Positions 6,578 to 10,398 of a DNA stretch of 10,398 nt are shown piece by piece; the first letter of the stretch is position 1, and each line of letters starts with the position of its first letter. The notes beneath the pieces were generated by a model. It saw only the letters and a list, made by a program, of their open reading frames with translations, made no database searches and had not been told where the DNA came from. A program made the translations under genes and the position numbers. The DNA is from Rhodocyclaceae bacterium (GTDB lineage: Bacteria; Pseudomonadota; Gammaproteobacteria; Burkholderiales; Rhodocyclaceae): contig DAIEEM010000278.1 in NCBI GenBank assembly GCA_027325905.1, positions 1 to 10,398 of the forward strand. Reading direction: 5' to 3'.

Positions 6578-7233
6578 GCTTTCGGAATGGTGTAGCCGAC
6601 GCCGCGCAGCGTCTTGATGAGGTCGGCGCCGAACTTGCGGCGCAGGTGATGGATATGCACTTCGAGGGCGTTGCTGTCGGGTTCCTCGCTCCAGCCGTAG
6701 ATCGACTGCTCGAGCTGGGCGCGCGTCATGACGCGGCCGGCGCTGGCGAGCAGTGCGTGCAGCACGGCAAACTCGCGCGCCGAGAGAGCCACCGGCTTGC
6801 CGTCGAACTCGACGCGATGGGCGGCGGGATCGAGCGTCAGCTTGCCTTGGCGCAATTGGGGCGCGGCGCGGCCGGCGGCGCGCCGCAGCAGGGCGCGGAT
6901 GCGCGCGGCGAGTTCGTCGAGATCGACCGGCTTGACGAGGTAATCGTCGGCGCCGCCGTCGAGGCCGGCAATTTTGTCGGTCGTCGCGTCGCGCGCCGTG
7001 AGGATCAGCACCGGCATGGCGCTGCCCTTCGCGCGCAGCCGCTTGAGCACCTCCATGCCGGAAAGCTTGGGCAGGCCGAGATCCAGCACGGCGAGGTCGA
7101 AGCGCTCGGCGGCGAGCGCCGCGACGGCGCTCTCGCCGTCCTTCAGCCAGTCGACGGCGAAGCCCGCCTGGCGCAGGCCGGCGGCGAGGCCGTCGCCGAG
7201 CAGGGGATCGTCTTCGACGAGCAGGATGCGCAT
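6574..7233 (-). CDS. OmpR-family response regulator, QseB/PmrA-like
   Basis: This 219-residue regulator has an N-terminal receiver domain (1-115) with the acidic pocket D8-D9, phospho-acceptor D51 (AVLDLGLP), T79 and K101, then a winged-helix DNA-binding domain (about 125-217). The recognition region has SNALEVHIHHLRRKFG, typical of the QseB/PmrA/TctD branch, and the chain ends RGVGYTI. It is probably activated by the kinase whose gene overlaps its stop codon by four bases, and likely controls its own operon through the CTTAA repeats at 8856-8871. The ATG at 7233 fits the family N-terminus (MRILLVEDD); in-frame sequence upstream overlaps the diheme cytochrome gene and is not family-like. No Shine-Dalgarno sequence is visible before this start; instead there is a tandem CCGTCCGT repeat. 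Confidence 0.95.
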   Translation of the reverse strand: MRILLVEDDPLLGDGLAAGLRQAGFAVDWLKDGESAVAALAAERFDLAVLDLGLPKLSGMEVLKRLRAKGSAMPVLILTARDATTDKIAGLDGGADDYLVKPVDLDELAARIRALLRRAAGRAAPQLRQGKLTLDPAAHRVEFDGKPVALSAREFAVLHALLASAGRVMTRAQLEQSIYGWSEEPDSNALEVHIHHLRRKFGADLIKTLRGVGYTIPKA

Positions 7234-7234
7234 G

Positions 7235-7252
7235 ACGGACGGAAACGGACGG
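7235..7252. repeat. tandem 8-base repeat in the leader of the response regulator
   Basis: ACGGACGG occurs twice (7235-7242 and 7245-7252) with a ten-base period, filling most of the 31-base gap before the regulator start. On the coding strand it reads CCGTCCGT twice and ends one base from the ATG, in the place where a ribosome site should be. The function is unknown and it may be chance in GC-rich DNA. Confidence 0.55.
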
Positions 7253-7264
7253 GAAGACTCGATG

Positions 7265-7783
7265 CTAGCGCGGAACGCGCACCGCGTGCTCGTCGAAGTT
7301 GCCCTGGTCGGCGCCGGGATGGCAGGCGCCGCAATTGGCGGCCGTGCCGATGCTCTTCCTTTTCCAGACGCCGGCGCCGAGTTCGTCGTGCTTGCGCTCG
7401 AACCAGGCGGTCTCGGTGATGCGCAGGGGCGTCTCGGCGGACGGAATCGACGCCGCCACCTTGTGCGCGCGGCGCGCCGCCACCCGGTCGGCGGCATTGG
7501 CGGCGAGGAAGTCGGTGATCGCCTTGCGCGTCGCGTCGTCGAGGGCGGCGTTTTCGCCGAAGTGGCGGTCGAGGCCGCCCATCAGCTTGCGCCAGGAACG
7601 CTCGGGCAGCAGGCCGGGATGGAAGGCGGTGTGGCAGGAGCCGCATTCCGCGCGCCAGGCGTTGTTGTCGACGGTGGGCAGGCCGCCGCCTTCGCGGCCC
7701 TCCTCGTGGTCGCCGGCGAAGAGCCAGCCGGAGACGCCGAAGGAGATAAGCAGGGTGATGATTTTGGGCAGGTGATTGCGCAT
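7265..7783 (-). CDS. DHC-type diheme cytochrome c (SHP partner)
   Basis: This 172-residue protein has a Sec signal peptide (about 1-23, hydrophobic core IITLLISFGVSGWLF) and two heme c attachment motifs, CGSCH (47-51) and CGACH (151-155), so it is a periplasmic diheme cytochrome. The segment CHTAFHPGLLP after the first heme site and the overall layout match the DHC family (PF09626), which in Rhodobacter sphaeroides passes electrons to SHP. Distal ligands may be among H55, H73, H107, H131 and H166; I cannot assign them. The ATG at 7783 has a clear AGGA seven bases upstream and gives a proper signal peptide. It lies ten bases after the SHP stop codon and 31 before the response regulator. It probably links the membrane cytochrome b to SHP. 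Confidence 0.93.
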   Translation of the reverse strand: MRNHLPKIITLLISFGVSGWLFAGDHEEGREGGGLPTVDNNAWRAECGSCHTAFHPGLLPERSWRKLMGGLDRHFGENAALDDATRKAITDFLAANAADRVAARRAHKVAASIPSAETPLRITETAWFERKHDELGAGVWKRKSIGTAANCGACHPGADQGNFDEHAVRVPR

Positions 7784-7793
7784 GGGATTTTCC

Positions 7794-8198
7794 TCAACGG
7801 ATGGAAATCAGCCAGGCGGCGATGTCCGCCTTCTCGGCTGCGGTGCAGGGGCGGCCGACGACGTCCCGGCAGTTGCGGCCGAGCCATTTCTCGGTCTTGG
7901 CCGCGTCGGCGAGGCGTTCCGGGTTGGCGACGGGCGCCAGCGGGGCGATGGCCTTGTGGGCGCGTGTGCGGCCTGGCTGGCGCGGATCGTCGGTGTGGCA
8001 GTCGGTGCAGGCGCTGTGGCCCGAGGCTGCGGCGCGCTGTAGGCGGAAGAACGCGGCGCCGCGGCTGGCCGACGGTTCGAAGGCGGGGTCGGCCTGGCGC
8101 GCCTGTCCGGCGTAGCCCTGAAGCAGGGCGGCCGGGGTCGCGGCGGCGGCGGCGGTGCCGGCGGCCAGCGCCAGCAGCAGGGGGAAACTCTTAAGCAT
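7794..8198 (-). CDS. SHP (sphaeroides heme protein), oxygen-binding monoheme cytochrome c, DUF1924 family
   Basis: This 134-residue precursor has a signal peptide (about 1-21) and one heme c motif, CTDCH (64-68, proximal H68). Removing about 21 residues leaves a mature protein of about 113, the size of R. sphaeroides SHP. In the C-terminal part KWLGRNCRDVVGRPC, N109 becomes about position 88 in the mature chain, matching the asparagine that I recall as the distal heme ligand of SHP, which swings away to let oxygen bind. C110 and C117 could form the disulfide known in that protein. SHP is unusual among c-type cytochromes in binding oxygen (also nitric oxide); its physiological role is unsettled. 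The ATG at 8198 has AGGAG eight bases upstream and overlaps the cytochrome b stop region by eight bases. The longer frame upstream is part of the cytochrome b gene. Confidence 0.93.
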   Translation of the reverse strand: MLKSFPLLLALAAGTAAAAATPAALLQGYAGQARQADPAFEPSASRGAAFFRLQRAAASGHSACTDCHTDDPRQPGRTRAHKAIAPLAPVANPERLADAAKTEKWLGRNCRDVVGRPCTAAEKADIAAWLISIR

Positions 8199-8808
8199 GG
8201 GGAAGCTCCTCGGGAAGATATTGCGTGCCCGTGACCATCGCCTGGTCGACCGGCATGCGCAGGAAAAAACGGTGATAGGCGAGCGCGCCCAGATGCAGGG
8301 CGATGAAGCCGAGCACGACGGCGAAGCCCACCTCATGGGGTTCCTTGAAGAAATGCTTGAGGCCGCTGTCGTCGCCGAGGCTGGCCGTCAGCGGTCCCAT
8401 GTTGTGCTCGATGGCGGCCAGCGCCAGGCCGCTGCCGGCCATCAGCAGCAGCACGGCGTAAAGCGCCAGGAAGACTGCGCTGGCGCGTACGTCGTGACCC
8501 AGCCGCGGCGGGAAGCTCAGGCGGCCGCGCAGCATCGCGGCCCAGGCGCGCGGATGCCAGAGGTCGGACCAGCGCGCGAGTTCGGGGCCGGCAAAGCCCC
8601 ACAGCAGACGGGCGACGAGGCCGCCGATCATGGCGTAGCCGAGCTGGATGTGCCAGCCCCAGACGACGCTTTCCCAGGGACCGTGCTCGACGGCTTCGGC
8701 GATCTGCGACGTGGCGGCCAGGCCGACGATCGCCAGCGCGTTCCAGGCATGGATCAGGCGTAGCAGCGGATCGTAGGCGTGCCGGACAACGAGTTGCGGG
8801 GTGGGCAT
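8191..8808 (-). CDS. membrane diheme cytochrome b (Ni-hydrogenase/b561-like)
   Basis: This 205-residue inner-membrane protein belongs to the cytochrome b561/Ni-hydrogenase b subunit family (PF01292). Four membrane helices are apparent at about 18-37, 52-72, 110-131 and 160-179. Candidate axial histidines are H20 (RLIHAWN), H53 (WGWHIQLG), H158 (KEPHEVG) and H172 (ALHLGALAYH), enough for two b hemes, as expected for a quinol-oxidising electron donor. The ATG at 8808 has AGGAG seven bases upstream. It is the first gene of the SHP operon and overlaps the SHP gene by eight bases. By context it should draw electrons from the quinol pool and pass them to DHC and SHP in the periplasm. No hydrogenase or formate dehydrogenase gene is nearby, which argues against those roles. 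Confidence 0.93.
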   Translation of the reverse strand: MPTPQLVVRHAYDPLLRLIHAWNALAIVGLAATSQIAEAVEHGPWESVVWGWHIQLGYAMIGGLVARLLWGFAGPELARWSDLWHPRAWAAMLRGRLSFPPRLGHDVRASAVFLALYAVLLLMAGSGLALAAIEHNMGPLTASLGDDSGLKHFFKEPHEVGFAVVLGFIALHLGALAYHRFFLRMPVDQAMVTGTQYLPEELPHA

Positions 8809-8839
8809 TGCGGGCTCCTTGTATGAGACGACGGGAGCG

Positions 8840-8845
8840 AGAATG
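8840..8845 (-). promoter_or_regulatory. possible -10 element for the SHP operon
   Basis: On the minus strand this reads CATTCT, with the important A and final T of a -10 box. It lies ten bases downstream of the CTTAA repeats, an arrangement seen when an OmpR-family activator stands in for a weak -35 box. CATACA nearer the gene is an alternative. This is a weak inference. Confidence 0.25.
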
Positions 8846-8855
8846 AGGGCGCGTG

Positions 8856-8871
8856 CTTAACGCATCCTTAA
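8856..8871. promoter_or_regulatory. tandem CTTAA-N6-CTTAA site, putative QseB/PmrA-type operator
   Basis: Two CTTAA half-sites (8856-8860 and 8867-8871) repeat with an 11-base period, about one helical turn, in an otherwise GC-rich gap. PmrA and QseB regulators bind this type of direct repeat. The site lies 48 bases upstream of the cytochrome b start, and the operon itself encodes a QseB/PmrA-like regulator, so autoregulation is likely. It could also act on the divergent porin promoter, whose candidate -10 is at 8918. Confidence 0.65.
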
Positions 8872-8917
8872 CGGCCAAGGCGTCGCCGCCGGTCATCGAA
8901 TCGCAACCCGCCTCGCG

Positions 8918-8923
8918 TAGAAT
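8918..8923 (+). promoter_or_regulatory. possible -10 element for the porin gene
   Basis: TAGAAT, in the same TAGAATCCC context as before aroG, lies 84 bases before the GTG start of the porin. It would give a leader of roughly 78 bases. No convincing -35 box is seen, so activator dependence is possible. Confidence 0.4.
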
Positions 8924-9007
8924 CCCGGCGCCGTTGCAGGCTCCCGATGGAGTCCGGCGCCCGACATCTGCCGTGCGGCGAGGGGCTGTTTGCGAAAGGG
9001 AGAGGCT

Positions 9008-10387
9008 GTGCGAAATCCGCTGCGGCAACGCTGTGTGCGACAGGTGTTGGCCGTCGGCCTCTGCGTCGGGGCGATGGCTGCCGCTCGCGCCGATGCCGGC
9101 GAGGCGACGGCAAGTGCCGAATACCAGGATGCCGACGTCAAGTTCCAGTCGACCTACGTCTGGCAGCGGCACGCCGCCTTCCCGGCCGCCTATTCCGGCC
9201 CCAACAGCTTGAGCGCCGAGCGCGAGCCGCGCAGCTACACGCTGACGGCGACGGTCTTCATGGGCACGCGCACCTGGCAAGGCGGGGAACTGTACTTCGA
9301 TCCCGAGATGGTCTCCAGCCAGTCGCTCTCCAACCTTCACGGCCTGGGCGCGATGACCAACGGCGAGGACCAGAAGGGCGGCGGCCCCAATCCGACGCCT
9401 TACCTCGCCCGCCTGTTCGTGCGTCACACCTGGAGCCTGGGAGGCGGCAGCGAGCAGGTCGAAGCGGCGCCGAACCAACTCGCCGGCGCGGTGGACAAGA
9501 ACCGCATCGTACTGACGGTGGGCAAGCTGTCGCTGATCGACATCTTCGACAACAACGCCTATGCGCACGATCCGCGCACCCAGTTTCTCAACTGGACCAT
9601 CATGACGCACGGCGCCTTCGACTTCGCCGCCGACACGCGCGGCTACACTTCGGGCGCGGCGCTCGAATACTACGTGGACGACTGGGCGCTGCGCGCCGGC
9701 CGCTTCATGCAGCCGCGCGAGTCTAACGGCCTGCCGCTCGACCCCGGCGTCTTCGAGCACTACGGCGACCAGGCCGAGCTTGAGCGCGGCCACGAAATCG
9801 CCGGCCAGCCGGGCAAGCTGCGCCTGCTCGTCTTTCGCAATCGCGCGCGCATGGGCGGTTTCCAGGATGCGCTCGACGCCTGGCGCGCCGGCGGCAGCGT
9901 CGGCGTGCCGAGCGTCGCCGACGTACGCAAGGACCAGGACAAGACCGGCTTCGGCATCAACCTGGAACAGGCGCTGGGCGCCGACGCCGGCGCCTTCTTG
10001 CGCGCCAGCCGCAACGACGGCGGGACGGAGACCTATGCCTTTACCGAAGTCGAGCGCTCGCTCTCCGGCGGCGTCTCGATCAAGGGAGCGACGTGGGGAC
10101 GGGCCGACGACGTCGTCGGCCTCGGCATCGTGCGCAACGGCCTGTCGGCGGCGCACCGCGAATACCTGGCGAACGGCGGCCTCGGGGCGTTCATCGGCGA
10201 CGGCGTCCCACCTGCGGGTAGCAGCTACCACTATGCGGCCGAGCAGGTGGTGGAGGGCTATTACAGCGCCAATATCGCCAAGGGCGTCTGGATCAGCTTC
10301 GATTACCAGCACGCCGGGAACCCGGCCTACAACGCCGACCGCGGCCCGGTCAATTTCGTCGGCGCACGCCTGCACCTGGAACGCTGA
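9008..10387 (+). CDS. OprB-family carbohydrate-selective porin
   Basis: This 459-residue protein is an outer-membrane beta-barrel of the OprB family (PF04966), which lets sugars or other small solutes cross the outer membrane. It has an N-terminal signal peptide with hydrophobic core VLAVGLCVGAMAAA and likely cleavage near ARADA (27-30). The strongest family evidence is the block around residues 167-220: LTVGKLSLIDIFDNNAYAHD, then RTQFLNW, then DFAADTRGY, ending with an ALRAGRF strand. The GTG at 9008 is preferred because GGGAG lies five bases upstream and it gives a normal signal peptide; TTG at 8990 in the same frame has no ribosome site. The chain ends in LHLER and not in the aromatic residue usual for outer-membrane proteins. 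It is divergent from the SHP operon. The substrate cannot be told from sequence. Confidence 0.9.
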   Translation: MRNPLRQRCVRQVLAVGLCVGAMAAARADAGEATASAEYQDADVKFQSTYVWQRHAAFPAAYSGPNSLSAEREPRSYTLTATVFMGTRTWQGGELYFDPEMVSSQSLSNLHGLGAMTNGEDQKGGGPNPTPYLARLFVRHTWSLGGGSEQVEAAPNQLAGAVDKNRIVLTVGKLSLIDIFDNNAYAHDPRTQFLNWTIMTHGAFDFAADTRGYTSGAALEYYVDDWALRAGRFMQPRESNGLPLDPGVFEHYGDQAELERGHEIAGQPGKLRLLVFRNRARMGGFQDALDAWRAGGSVGVPSVADVRKDQDKTGFGINLEQALGADAGAFLRASRNDGGTETYAFTEVERSLSGGVSIKGATWGRADDVVGLGIVRNGLSAAHREYLANGGLGAFIGDGVPPAGSSYHYAAEQVVEGYYSANIAKGVWISFDYQHAGNPAYNADRGPVNFVGARLHLER

Positions 10388-10398
10388 ATCCAGACGCT

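Noticed and set aside
8191..8808. Hydrogenase or formate dehydrogenase cytochrome b subunit
   Set aside because: The fold family is the same, but no such enzyme is encoded nearby and the SHP-DHC context gives a better explanation.
8990..9007. TTG start for the porin at 8990
   Set aside because: It has no ribosome site, whereas GTG at 9008 has GGGAG at the right distance and yields a normal signal peptide.
8333..10375. Open frame of 680 residues on the minus strand
   Set aside because: It is antisense to the porin and out of frame with cytochrome b; composition is R/A/G/V-rich without domains, while the porin frame has a signal peptide and family motifs.

Overview
This GC-rich window comes from a Gram-negative proteobacterium. 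The evidence is an OprB-type outer-membrane porin, periplasmic c-type cytochromes with Sec signal peptides, and a QseBC-like two-component system. Gene style and promoter-like elements (two copies of TAGAATCCC) suggest a betaproteobacterium, perhaps of the Rhodocyclales, but this taxonomic guess rests on impression and not on a search. Nearly the whole window is coding; no tRNA, rRNA, CRISPR array, insertion sequence or phage gene is visible. The first 86 bases hold no gene I can support.

Left part (87-5226). A leftward gene encodes a degenerate cyclic-nucleotide-binding (cNMP) domain fused to an active-looking GGDEF diguanylate cyclase. Diverging from it is aroG, a class I DAHP synthase whose metal and PEP residues fall at the same numbers as in E. 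coli AroG. After a short GC-rich hairpin that looks like a REP-type intergenic repeat, two overlapping rightward genes follow. One encodes a GT39-like membrane glycosyltransferase and the other a UbiA-family enzyme resembling decaprenyl-phosphate phosphoribosyltransferase; together they suggest a lipid-linked pentose route for modifying an envelope molecule. Ten bases later begins a small stand-alone cNMP-binding protein. A TATAAT hexamer overlaps the preceding stop codon so closely that its mRNA may be leaderless.

Right part (5174-8808, all leftward). This is a compact five-gene operon in transcription order: membrane cytochrome b, SHP (sphaeroides heme protein, DUF1924 family, an oxygen-binding monoheme cytochrome c), DHC (diheme cytochrome c), an OmpR-family response regulator and a QseC-like sensor kinase. 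Genes overlap or lie 10-31 bases apart. The likely electron path is quinol to cytochrome b to DHC to SHP, with the two-component pair controlling expression. A tandem CTTAA-N6-CTTAA site, spaced like a PmrA/QseB box, lies about 50 bases upstream of the cytochrome b gene and is a good candidate operator. The kinase gene runs 53 bases into the convergent cNMP-binding gene.

Right end (9008-10387). An OprB-family carbohydrate porin is transcribed rightward, divergently from the SHP operon, and shares its roughly 200-base regulatory region.
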